Origin: Hyphomicrobiales bacterium
GTDB taxonomy: Bacteria; Pseudomonadota; Alphaproteobacteria; Rhizobiales; NORP267
Direction of reading: 5' to 3'
NCBI GenBank assembly: GCA_021775875.1
Contig: JAJFHA010000014.1
Coordinates: 1 to 52,915 of the forward strand
DNA length: 52,915 nucleotides
The notes below the pieces were generated by a model. That model had not been told where the DNA came from and did no database searches. It saw only the letters and a list, made by a program, of their open reading frames with translations. Each line of letters starts with the position of its first letter. The stretch's first letter is position 1. This document shows positions 18,281 to 27,079 of this stretch, one piece after another. The translations under genes and the position numbers were made by a program.

Positions 18281-18946
18281 TCAGGTCTGTTCGATGTCCG
18301 GTTGCCATTGATCGATTTCAATCCTGTTGGCAGCAATTACCGCCTGGGTGCGGCTATCGACGTTGAGTTTTTGCAGAATCGCAGAAACGTGAGCCTTGAC
18401 CGTTGCTTCAGAAACGCTCAACCCATAAGCGATTTGTTTGTTCAACAAACCTTCGTTGAGCATCATCAACACCCTGATCTGTTGCGGCGTAAGGGTGGCC
18501 ATACGCTCCACAAGATCTGCCATCTCACTATCGTCCGGAGAGGACAAATCCAGCCCGGGCGGAGTCCAGATATCACCATTCAACATTTTGTCGATGGCGA
18601 CGCGGATGGTTTCCGCACCAACCGATTTAGGTACAAACCCGGACGCGCCGAAATTTATGCACCTGCGGATTACGGTCAGGGTCTCCGTGGCCGATACGAT
18701 CGCCACGGGGATATTTGGATATTGGGCGCGCAGATACATAAGGCCCGAATAGCCATTTACACCCGGCATTTCCAGATCAAGCAATACAAGATCAATTTCG
18801 GCATCATTATCGATAATAGCAATAATTTCCTGAAGCGATCCGGCTTCAGATATTGCCTCTTCTTCGAACCGACCTTCCAACGCCTGTCGGAGCGCACCCC
18901 GGAACAGCGGATGGTCATCTGCAATAATAATATTATGTCGAACCAT
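18281..18946 (-). CDS. LuxR-type response regulator (CrbR-like)
   Basis: 221 residues from the ATG 18946; an upstream in-frame start at 18988 adds 14 residues without better context. A receiver comes first, with acidic pair IIADDHPLF, phospho-acceptor Asp in LVLLDLEMPG and a lysine in GFVPKS. A LuxR/GerE helix-turn-helix at the C-terminus reads LTPQQIRVLMMLNEGLLNKQ then SEATVKAHVSAIL. It lies tail-to-tail with the hybrid kinase, 37 bases apart, and head-to-head with DUF4212, so it likely relays from the kinase and controls the symporter operon. The pairing is inferred from position. Confidence 0.92.
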   Translation of the reverse strand: MVRHNIIIADDHPLFRGALRQALEGRFEEEAISEAGSLQEIIAIIDNDAEIDLVLLDLEMPGVNGYSGLMYLRAQYPNIPVAIVSATETLTVIRRCINFGASGFVPKSVGAETIRVAIDKMLNGDIWTPPGLDLSSPDDSEMADLVERMATLTPQQIRVLMMLNEGLLNKQIAYGLSVSEATVKAHVSAILQKLNVDSRTQAVIAANRIEIDQWQPDIEQT

Positions 18947-19130
18947 CAGACGGCCCCCAACAATCCTTGTCCGAACTGACCACAGCAATAGTATCGATCA
19001 GGTTCTACAAGACTGGCAATTACGTCGATAGTAGCATAGTGATCAGGATTAAGAGCAGATTCTTGTTTGACGTTAAATTCACCTGATATTGTCTCAGTGT
19101 GCGGCGCGTAAAAGTTCTGAGGGGAATGGT

Positions 19131-19388
19131 TTGGCAGATTCGGACAAACACAATTATTGGTCCCATACCACGCGGCTTATGTGGATTGTACTTACGCTCT
19201 GGTTTGCAGGTGGCATTCTCATTCACTTCTTTGCGGTCCCCTTGAATGAAACAATTTTTCTTGGCTTTCCCCTTGGTTATTTTCTGGCCGCCAAGGGCAC
19301 ACTTGTTTTTTTTGCAGTTCTGGTTTTCTGGTTTTGCCAACGACAGGACAATATTGACCGTGCTTTTGGTGTATCGGAAGACAGCTAG
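19131..19388 (+). CDS. DUF4212 small membrane subunit
   Basis: About 85 residues from the TTG at 19131, which follows AGGGGA; an earlier TTG at 19089 would add 14 residues without a binding site. Two membrane segments: residues ~16-36 (LMWIVLTLWFAGGILIHFF) and ~45-65 (LGYFLAAKGTLVFFAVLVFWF). The YWSHTTRLMW start and FLGFPLGY loop mark DUF4212, a family nearly always encoded just before a VC_2705-type sodium/solute symporter, as here. It probably forms a complex with it, like YhjB/ActP partners. Confidence 0.88.
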   Translation: MADSDKHNYWSHTTRLMWIVLTLWFAGGILIHFFAVPLNETIFLGFPLGYFLAAKGTLVFFAVLVFWFCQRQDNIDRAFGVSEDS

Positions 19389-19400
19389 GGCTCGCCCTAG
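19385..19400. repeat. Inverted repeat across the DUF4212 stop
   Basis: CTAGGGC-TC-GCCCTAG, a seven-base-arm palindrome whose left arm contains the DUF4212 TAG stop. It lies 26 bases before the symporter start; a small hairpin could modulate translation of the downstream gene. Only the symmetry is observed. Confidence 0.4.
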
Positions 19401-19425
19401 GACACGCAGTGCAGGAGACTGATCC

Positions 19426-21279
19426 TTGGCGACCCAGCGAACCGGTGATGGATTTGCCGACAATGTCGGTAGAATTTACGGCATTTTTTCTGTCGGATTT
19501 GTAGCCTTCATAATTCTGCTGGCGATCCTCGAACAGGTCGGAATTCCGGTAGCATGGATCGGGTATTTGTTTCTTATTTTCTCCCTGGTAATTTATGGCG
19601 GGTTCGGCCTACTCGCCCGAACCATGCAAATTTCCGACTATTATGTGGTCAGCAGGCGGGTACCTGCATTTTACAATGGGATGGCGACAGCCGGGGCCTG
19701 GATCGGAACAACCGGATATATTGCCCTTGCTGGTTCACTTTACGTGAATGGGTATGACGCCCTTTCCTATATTCTCGGAATGACTGGCGGGTTTGTGCTG
19801 ATCGCGGTTTTTATTGCGCCGTTCCTGCGTAAATTCGGAGCTTATACGATTCCGGAATTTATCGGTCACCGGTTCGGTGGACAGGCGATGCGGTTTGCCA
19901 GCCTGATTGTCGTCATACTTTGCTCGGTTTTGCTGCTGGCTGCTCAAATGCGCGGCGCTGGTCTGGTGCTTCAGTATTTTTTGGGGGTGAATTATGAAGT
20001 GGCGGTAACGGCCGGGCTGGTTTTCATTTTACTGGGAACCCTGCTTGGCGGCATGCGCGCCGTAACATGGGCACAGGTAGCGCAATATATAGTCCTTGTG
20101 CTGGCCTTCATGTTCCCGGTCATCATCATTTCCACAATTGAAACCGGAATCCCCCTGCCCCAGCTCATGTATGGACAAATCATGCAGGCGACCGAAACGC
20201 TTGAGCAATCCATTGTTCAAAACGGGCTTGCAACTGCGGATAATATTTCCCATTTCAGCCAACCATTTTCAAAAATGAGCCAATGGAATTTCTTTGCTAC
20301 TGTCATCAGTCTGATGGTGGGGACAGCATCCATGCCTTTCTTGCTGATGCGCTCATTAACTACATCCAGTGTACACGAAGCCCGCAAGTCTAATGGTTGG
20401 GCGCTGGTCTTCGTCATTCTGGTGTTTTTTACAGCCCCGGCTTATGCCGTTTTTGTGCGGTTTGATATTTATCAGACGATTGTCGGGTTTCAGATCAACG
20501 ATTTGCCAGATTGGGTATTCGCCTGGGGTACTGGTGGATATGTAAAAATCTGTGGCGTTGCTGCATCATCCGCTGAAGCCATATCGGCGGCTTGTCTTGC
20601 GGCTGGAACCGACATTGTTCGCCTTGGGGATTTTAGCCTTTCACCGGATATCCTGGTGTTGGCCGCGTCAGACATTGCGGGATTGCCCTATGTCATCACC
20701 GCCTTGGTTGGAGTCGGTGCGCTTGCAGCGGCGCTTGCCGCAGCCAATGGCCTGGTCGTGGCAATTTCAGCGGCACTCAGCCAGGACTTCTTTCACCGCA
20801 TGATCGACAGAAAGGCGCCGACCGCCCGACGCCTGGTGGTGGCGCGGAGCATTACTTTGGCAACGATTTTGGTCGCGGCCTTTGCGGCAATCACCTTGCC
20901 GGCAGATATTTTGAAAATGGTGATCTGGTCGTTCACACTCGCCGCGTCCGGGTTTTTCCCGATTCTCATTCTTGGCATCTGGTGGAACCGTTGCAATGGC
21001 TTTGGTGCGCTGGCCGGCATGGTCGCGGGTATAGGGATTGCCGGGCTATATATTTACGGCCAGCATAATTTTGGCTGGTCGTGGCTAGGGCTTGATAGCG
21101 GCGCGATCGCTATTATCTCCGTCCCGATCGGGTTTTTGGCGGCGATCGGAATATCGCTGGTAACACCCGCTCCACCCCGGAATGTGGAAGACTTGGTGGA
21201 GGCAATCAGGCTTCCGCGCGGACGGGCATATATGGATGTGGACCGGGAAAAACGCCGGGCGGCTGAACTACAAAGATAA
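19426..21279 (+). CDS. Sodium/solute symporter (ActP-like, VC_2705 subfamily)
   Basis: 617 residues, about 13 membrane segments, SLC5 family. TTG start with GGAG seven bases upstream. Recognisable stretches are SDYYVVSRRVPAFYNGMATAG, FIGHRFGG and the NGLVVAISAALSQDFFHR region. With DUF4212 it forms a two-gene operon (37-base gap). Relatives carry acetate, propionate or other monocarboxylates with Na+. Next to the CrbS-like kinase and LuxR regulator, it is the probable output of that system. The final residues ENREKRRAA-like are cytoplasmic. Confidence 0.92.
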   Translation: MATQRTGDGFADNVGRIYGIFSVGFVAFIILLAILEQVGIPVAWIGYLFLIFSLVIYGGFGLLARTMQISDYYVVSRRVPAFYNGMATAGAWIGTTGYIALAGSLYVNGYDALSYILGMTGGFVLIAVFIAPFLRKFGAYTIPEFIGHRFGGQAMRFASLIVVILCSVLLLAAQMRGAGLVLQYFLGVNYEVAVTAGLVFILLGTLLGGMRAVTWAQVAQYIVLVLAFMFPVIIISTIETGIPLPQLMYGQIMQATETLEQSIVQNGLATADNISHFSQPFSKMSQWNFFATVISLMVGTASMPFLLMRSLTTSSVHEARKSNGWALVFVILVFFTAPAYAVFVRFDIYQTIVGFQINDLPDWVFAWGTGGYVKICGVAASSAEAISAACLAAGTDIVRLGDFSLSPDILVLAASDIAGLPYVITALVGVGALAAALAAANGLVVAISAALSQDFFHRMIDRKAPTARRLVVARSITLATILVAAFAAITLPADILKMVIWSFTLAASGFFPILILGIWWNRCNGFGALAGMVAGIGIAGLYIYGQHNFGWSWLGLDSGAIAIISVPIGFLAAIGISLVTPAPPRNVEDLVEAIRLPRGRAYMDVDREKRRAAELQR

Positions 21280-21300
21280 CAATTTTAGAATTCAGCAATT

Positions 21301-22338
21301 TCAGATCAAGAGGGCGAATACCTGCCCGATGATAATCGCGCCGCCTATTCCAAGCCCAATATAGGCGAGAAAAACCTGCCACTTTACCAGAGACCAAACC
21401 GCAGCCATTGCAGGAATTGAGCTGACCGCGCCTGCCACCATGAAAGACATGGCGGCACCTGAGCTCATGCCCTGTTCCATCAGACCGGCGACCAGCGGTG
21501 GTGCCACATAGCTATTCAAATAGGCGGGAGCGCCGACAAGGGCCCCGGTGACGATGGGCCAAAAGCCGTCGCCGCCAACAACTGCACCGATAATATGGGC
21601 CGGCACGTATGTGATGAGCAGAGCTTCCAGCAGATAGGCCAGCGTCAGCCATTTCAACAGGAAAAATGCGTTGGCAAGGGCTTCCGATTTGAAAACCTCC
21701 CGACGCGCAGCCTCGGTCCAGAATTTCCATACAGGGCGGCCTTCAAAAGCGGACGTGCCACAACTTGAACAACCCACAGCTTCGCGTGGGCGCAAAGGTG
21801 AGCCAAATGCGCCTTTATGGATGAGGGAGCGAATGACAAATCCACCAAACAGGCCAAGGGCAACCGCTGCGATTGCCTTGCCGATTGCAAATTCCCAGCC
21901 CAACGCTCCCGCCGTGATGAACAAGGTTGGCGGATCAATCAAAGGCGACGAAAGCCAGAATGCCATGACCGCTGAAAGCGGCGCGCCGACCGCCAGCAGA
22001 CCCGCGATGAACGGGATCACTTCGCAGGAACAAAATGGTGCAAGACCACCGAATAAAGCAGCGAGCATGATCATGCGGGTCTCGCGACCTTCAAACGCCT
22101 TTGCAACAACGGCTTCTGCACCACTCGCTTTTAGATAGGCGATCAACAGAACCGCGATAAGGATATACGGCACGGTTCCGCTCATCGCCGAAATAGCGAT
22201 TTGAAGGACGGCGCCAAATTGGCCCGGGTCAACCAGATAGACAATAAGCGGGATGACGAGGATCAAGGCCCAGACAAGGGAGACCTGATTAAAGCTCCGC
22301 CGCAGGGCTCCGAAGTTTTTGAGTGCCAGTTCGGTCAT
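21301..22338 (-). CDS. Permease of the YraQ/ArsP (DUF318) family
   Basis: 345 residues, about eight to ten membrane segments in two halves. The first half holds GGLAPFCSCEVIPFIAGLL, the conserved CSC motif of this permease family, and the second half repeats the pattern in VGAPAYLNSYVAPPLVAGL. A central cytoplasmic loop has GCSSCG, a possible thiol or metal site. Some relatives (ArsP) export organoarsenicals, but the exact ArsP motif is not present. It is in an operon with, and 42 bases downstream of, an ArsR regulator, which suggests a metal(loid)-inducible exporter. Confidence 0.85.
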   Translation of the reverse strand: MTELALKNFGALRRSFNQVSLVWALILVIPLIVYLVDPGQFGAVLQIAISAMSGTVPYILIAVLLIAYLKASGAEAVVAKAFEGRETRMIMLAALFGGLAPFCSCEVIPFIAGLLAVGAPLSAVMAFWLSSPLIDPPTLFITAGALGWEFAIGKAIAAVALGLFGGFVIRSLIHKGAFGSPLRPREAVGCSSCGTSAFEGRPVWKFWTEAARREVFKSEALANAFFLLKWLTLAYLLEALLITYVPAHIIGAVVGGDGFWPIVTGALVGAPAYLNSYVAPPLVAGLMEQGMSSGAAMSFMVAGAVSSIPAMAAVWSLVKWQVFLAYIGLGIGGAIIIGQVFALLI

Positions 22339-22380
22339 AATTTTCCAACTCCTCGCGCCAACGCTTGGCGTATCAAACCT

Positions 22381-22719
22381 TCAGGAGGCGTGCCCAATTT
22401 CAGCTATGTCTTGAAATTCTTCGGCGCAGCATTCGTGCAGCAGAAACTTCGCCAATTTCTGGATATGGCCGAAGGCGGCGCGGTTCAGCACCATGCGTCC
22501 GAATTTTTCCTGCTCGATTAACCCGGCAGCGGTGAGAAATCTCAGATGATGCGCCAAAGTTGAGGCCGGGAAACCAAGACGATGTTGAATTTTCCCGACC
22601 GTCAACCCACCCGCACCAGCACGCACGAGAACTTTCAAAACTTCGAGGCGCGGTTCCGATCCGATCGCGGCAAACCCTTGTGCCGCCTGTTCCAGAGCAA
22701 TCATCTGTGCGTCTTTCAT
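22381..22719 (-). CDS. ArsR-family metalloregulator
   Basis: 112 residues, winged helix. The recognition region is VGKIQHRLGFPASTLAHHLRFLTAAGLIEQ. The C-terminal ECCAEE supplies a vicinal cysteine pair that could sense a thiophilic metal(loid); the N-terminal helix lacks the classic CVC motif. It is the first gene of the operon with the permease and likely represses it from the AT-rich palindrome at 22733-22748. The inducer is not determinable. Confidence 0.88.
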   Translation of the reverse strand: MKDAQMIALEQAAQGFAAIGSEPRLEVLKVLVRAGAGGLTVGKIQHRLGFPASTLAHHLRFLTAAGLIEQEKFGRMVLNRAAFGHIQKLAKFLLHECCAEEFQDIAEIGHAS

Positions 22720-22732
22720 ATTATTTCGATAT

Positions 22733-22748
22733 AACTAGATATATAGTT
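22733..22748. promoter_or_regulatory. Candidate ArsR operator
   Basis: AACTA-GATATA-TAGTT, an imperfectly extended inverted repeat 14 bases upstream of the arsR start, in very AT-rich DNA that also looks like a -10 region. This is a normal place and shape for an autoregulatory ArsR site. Binding is inferred. Confidence 0.5.
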
Positions 22749-22850
22749 TAATTAGATAGAGTCAAGCACCACCGAGCAAATCCTGGATTCAGACTTGGAC
22801 CGGTGGTGTTGATTGGCCACTCGAGGGAGAGCGAACGGGAGGAATTTAGT

Positions 22851-22895
22851 CAGGCCCGGATCAAACAGGCCCGGATCAAACAGACCTGGATCAGG
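22851..22895. repeat. 15-bp tandem repeat at the tautomerase gene end
   Basis: Two identical units CAGGCCCGGATCAAA (22851-22865, 22866-22880) and a third diverged unit (22881-22895) that runs into the tautomerase stop codon at 22891-22893. The pattern suggests slippage copying of the gene's own end outwards. Confidence 0.8.
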
Positions 22896-23274
22896 CAAAC
22901 GGCGCGCCGCCATTTCCGAATGACCAGTTTTCGCGTTTGGTCTCTACAATATTAATAATGACGTCCTGGCGCGGCACGCCTGCATCGCGCTCAATATTGT
23001 CAACAATTGCGTTGTACAGAGCTTTCTTCTGGTCGGTTGAACGCCCTTCCGCTGCCGTGATCTGTACGAATACGACTTCGTCGCCGTGATCGATCCCCAG
23101 AAAGGAATTCGGGTACAAAAGGCCTTTCGCGGGCACATGTTCGGTCACGATCTGGAAAAAATCTTCTTTGGGGATACCGAAAGCATCAACCAAGGCATTG
23201 TGCACCCCTTGCGATAATGCAGATGTATCCGCTTCAGATTTGCCAGCGGCGTGAGAGATACGAATGAGTGGCAT
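22891..23274 (-). CDS. Tautomerase-superfamily protein
   Basis: 127 residues with Pro directly after the initiator Met, the catalytic base of 4-oxalocrotonate tautomerase/MSAD-like enzymes. The fold is two beta-alpha-beta units: residues 2-40 and ~65-110, the second with VFVQITAAEGRSTDQKKALY. The pattern SEADTSALSQGVHNALVDAF and the end NWSFGNGGAPFA match the Tautomerase_2 group. The substrate is unknown. It is divergent from an HxlR regulator with two operator-like repeats between them, so it is probably induced by an aromatic or carbonyl compound. The third tandem unit overlaps its stop codon. Confidence 0.88.
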   Translation of the reverse strand: MPLIRISHAAGKSEADTSALSQGVHNALVDAFGIPKEDFFQIVTEHVPAKGLLYPNSFLGIDHGDEVVFVQITAAEGRSTDQKKALYNAIVDNIERDAGVPRQDVIINIVETKRENWSFGNGGAPFA

Positions 23275-23321
23275 AATTGCATTCCTTATTCAGTGAGACC
23301 ATTGATCGATCAAATATTTCA

Positions 23322-23338
23322 CTTGCATTTTACAAGTT
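23322..23338. promoter_or_regulatory. HxlR operator candidate 1
   Basis: ACTTGCATTTTACAAGT, perfect five-base arms ACTTG/CAAGT around seven A/T-rich bases, between the divergent tautomerase and HxlR genes. A second copy with the same arms begins 37 bases further on. Confidence 0.7.
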
Positions 23339-23358
23339 AAAAACCAAATAACATCATA

Positions 23359-23375
23359 ACTTGTGTTTTGCAAGT
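23359..23375. promoter_or_regulatory. HxlR operator candidate 2
   Basis: ACTTGTGTTTTGCAAGT, same arms and spacing as 23322-23338. It lies 20 bases before the HxlR start at 23396, so binding here would also shut off the regulator's own promoter. Confidence 0.7.
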
Positions 23376-23395
23376 CAATAATTTATGCTGCATAC

Positions 23396-23812
23396 ATGAA
23401 AAATTTCGACAGAAAAAGACAAACCGGATGCCCGGTCACATATGGCCTCGATATCTTTGGCGATCGATGGAGTTTGTTGATATTACGCGACATGATGCTC
23501 CACGGCAAAAACACCTATGGTGATTTTTTGGCCGCCGACGAGCATATCTCAACCAACATTCTCGCCGACCGGTTGAAGCATCTGGAAGCGGAAGGCATCA
23601 TTGAAAAATCAGACGATCCGGAAAACGGCAAACGCAAGATTTATTCGTTGACGGAAAAAGGCCAGGATCTGGCACCGGTTATTCTGGAAACCATCCGATG
23701 GAGCGGAAAATATATTTTCCTCAACAAAGAGCGCAAAGCGCTCGTTACCAGAATTGAAAATGACCGCGACGGCCTCCTTGCGGAAATTCATCAACGCGCA
23801 AATGCCAACTAG
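23396..23812 (+). CDS. HxlR-family transcriptional regulator
   Basis: 138 residues from the ATG 23396; an earlier in-frame start at 23363 lies inside the operator and is improbable. The family signature is TGCPVTYGLDIFGDRWSLLI followed by LRDMMLHGKNTYGDFL, with the conserved Cys near residue 11 used as a redox/electrophile sensor in HypR/YodB relatives. A winged-helix core follows, ISTNILADRLKHLEAEGIIE. It controls the divergent tautomerase, probably as a dimer on the twin ACTTG-N7-CAAGT sites. Its stop codon overlaps that of the convergent AraC gene in a shared CTAG. Confidence 0.92.
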   Translation: MKNFDRKRQTGCPVTYGLDIFGDRWSLLILRDMMLHGKNTYGDFLAADEHISTNILADRLKHLEAEGIIEKSDDPENGKRKIYSLTEKGQDLAPVILETIRWSGKYIFLNKERKALVTRIENDRDGLLAEIHQRANAN

Positions 23813-24690
23813 GTCTTTACCCTGGAACCAAATTCTATCTGCGACCGGAATACCCGCGGAGCCATGCCGGTTGCGCGGGTGAATACCCGGCTGAAATAGG
23901 CCGGGTCTGTGAATCCGAGACTATAAGCAATCTCCGCCACAGACATCCTTGTATAAACAAGACTTCGTCTGGCTTCCCTGATCAACCGGTCTTCGACAAG
24001 TTTTGAAGCGGGTACACCCACACTGCTTTTCGCCAGTCGGCTTAGATGGGTCGGTGTGGTGGCAAGCTTTTTTGCATAATCAGTTAGCGACCAATGGTCT
24101 TTGTAATGTTCTTCCAGCAGCAATTCAAAACGGTGCAGCAGGGGTGACCCGGCGCGCGCATTTTCATTGTGCCTGGTCTCGGCAAGGGCGCGGGACACTT
24201 TGCCGATGATCAATCTGATAATTGCGCGGATAACATGCGCTCGGGCAAAGCGATGCCCGCCATGCTCGTGGGCCATTTCATCAAACAGCGCCATGATCGC
24301 CGGGTCTGCCTTGAGCCGATTTGCGCTCGCAAGCAATAGACGCAGGTCATGGCCAGCGCTCAAAGCTTCGTCCATCACCTCCAGGGGAATGGTCAAAACC
24401 CAACCCTCGGTATCCGCCAAAAACTCAAAGCCGTGCACGGTGCGCGGCGGGACCGTGAGGATTTGAGGCGGCGCCAGATTAAAACCACGCCCGTCCAGAT
24501 GGCATGTGCCACCGCCGGTGCGCACCAGAAAAAACTGATGCAGGCGGTTATGGCGATGCGCGTTGATATGCCAGCCGTGCAGGCTTGAGCGCGACACAAT
24601 GGATTCACAATGCACGATATCCGGCAAGTCGCCGATTTCACCATACAGATTGTAGCTCGGAATCAAAGGCGGTTGCGTTTTCGCTTTCAT
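23809..24690 (-). CDS. pobR: AraC-family regulator, PobR-like
   Basis: About 293 residues from the ATG 24690 (a TTG at 24705 is less likely). An N-terminal cupin-like ligand domain (HINAHRHNRLHQFFLVRTGG) is followed by two AraC helix-turn-helix motifs at the C-terminus: DYAKKLATTPTHLSRLAKSS and SVAEIAYSLGFTDPAYFSRV. Being divergent from pobA and of PobR size and pattern, it should activate pobA when 4-hydroxybenzoate binds. A TTGTACAA palindrome (24698-24705) lies at its own start. Confidence 0.88.
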   Translation of the reverse strand: MKAKTQPPLIPSYNLYGEIGDLPDIVHCESIVSRSSLHGWHINAHRHNRLHQFFLVRTGGGTCHLDGRGFNLAPPQILTVPPRTVHGFEFLADTEGWVLTIPLEVMDEALSAGHDLRLLLASANRLKADPAIMALFDEMAHEHGGHRFARAHVIRAIIRLIIGKVSRALAETRHNENARAGSPLLHRFELLLEEHYKDHWSLTDYAKKLATTPTHLSRLAKSSVGVPASKLVEDRLIREARRSLVYTRMSVAEIAYSLGFTDPAYFSRVFTRATGMAPRVFRSQIEFGSRVKT

Positions 24691-24738
24691 GTTCGATTTG
24701 TACAAGAAACATGCTTTTCTGTCTATTTTTTATGCTGA

Positions 24739-25956
<1,218 letters not shown>

Positions 25957-25976
25957 GAACCTGTGGCCAGCATTGA

Positions 25977-26444
25977 TTAACGGCGCACTATCTTGCCGGA
26001 ATAGCAACCTCTGATCACGTTATGAGCGTGGATGTATGAGACCTGCGGAATTTCAAGAAAGCGCCGTGCAAGAGGCGCAATGTCTTCACCTTCTGCAATA
26101 TCGGCGTCCACCATCATGCCTTGATCATCAAACGCGCGCAGTGAAAGAAGACGGCGAAACATGACATCGGGGATTTCGTTTTCCTCCCGATAGGCCTTTG
26201 TCGCGCCTTCCCGAATAAAGATTGCATGGGACGCCTGATACGGTGTGTCCTGCTCCATACTCACATGATTCAAAAGCAGCAGACTTTGGCCGATATCCGC
26301 ATCCCGCATCTCAACCCGGTCGGGAAACCCCGGTGCTTCATCAGCCAGATATCGCTTCACGCCATTGGCGGCCAAATCCGCATCCGACATCCCGTAGAGG
26401 TACAAATACGGTTCCGGCGATAGCCCGGTTACCAAAAATCCCAT
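25977..26444 (-). CDS. DUF1203 family protein
   Basis: 155 residues from the ATG 26444, which follows AGGAGA; the longer frame to 26522 lacks a binding site. FLVTGLSPEPYLYLYGMSDA and the pattern SLLLLNHVSMEQDTPYQASH then AIFIREGA identify DUF1203. Family function is unknown; some annotations hint at ligand binding. It is convergent with pobA (stop codons 20 bases apart) and shares a 135-base promoter region with the cupin gene. Confidence 0.85.
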   Translation of the reverse strand: MGFLVTGLSPEPYLYLYGMSDADLAANGVKRYLADEAPGFPDRVEMRDADIGQSLLLLNHVSMEQDTPYQASHAIFIREGATKAYREENEIPDVMFRRLLSLRAFDDQGMMVDADIAEGEDIAPLARRFLEIPQVSYIHAHNVIRGCYSGKIVRR

Positions 26445-26579
26445 TTCTGCGTCTCCTGTCCCAATCCGGTTCTCAGGAAGTTTATTTAGCTCATGAGAAG
26501 AGGCCACCCGTTTCTTGCGCAAGACAAATGGTGCCTGAGTCCCTAGACTAGCCGAGCAATATGGGAGCTTGAAAATTCA

Positions 26580-26945
26580 ATGAAACATATACGTATTTAC
26601 GCAGATCAGGATGGCGAGAGCCATTTTGAAGAAATTGAAACTGAATTCCAAATGGATAGGTATGCCCCGCCCGCGCCTGAATTCGGGATTTCTAAGCCGA
26701 CAGATGCCGCGCGATACGTAATGGTCCGGTTCCCGCCAAACTGGGACAGTGAATTGCACCCTACCCCGCGCCGCCAACTGTTTATCATGCTATCCGGTAA
26801 TTTTCAGGGCGGGACGAGCGATGGCAAAGTTATGGATTTGGAACCTGGCGATGTTGTTCTGATGGAAGACACAACAGGCAAGGGCCATACGGCTAAAGCG
26901 ATGAATGGCAAAGAAGTTCGTGCCATCATGATTCATCTTGATTGA
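26580..26945 (+). CDS. Small cupin-domain protein
   Basis: 121 residues, one beta-barrel. The middle RRQLFIMLSGNFQGGTSDGK plus LEPGDVVLMEDTTGKGHTAK match the two cupin motifs; of the usual metal ligands, His in GKGHTAK is present while the first motif's HxH is replaced (HPTPRRQ), so metal binding may be weak or absent. No operon partner; 130 gene-free bases separate it from the esterase. Function unknown. Confidence 0.8.
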   Translation: MKHIRIYADQDGESHFEEIETEFQMDRYAPPAPEFGISKPTDAARYVMVRFPPNWDSELHPTPRRQLFIMLSGNFQGGTSDGKVMDLEPGDVVLMEDTTGKGHTAKAMNGKEVRAIMIHLD

Positions 26946-27079
26946 TTTAGTTTTTAGCTTCTGGCTTTTGGTGTCAGACGGCAAATAATGTTATTCAATT
27001 TAGACGAGCCCAACAGGATTGAAGCTGAAACACTAGCTTGATAGATTTGGTTTTTTAGCGCTCTCCCAAAAGGCTAGCC

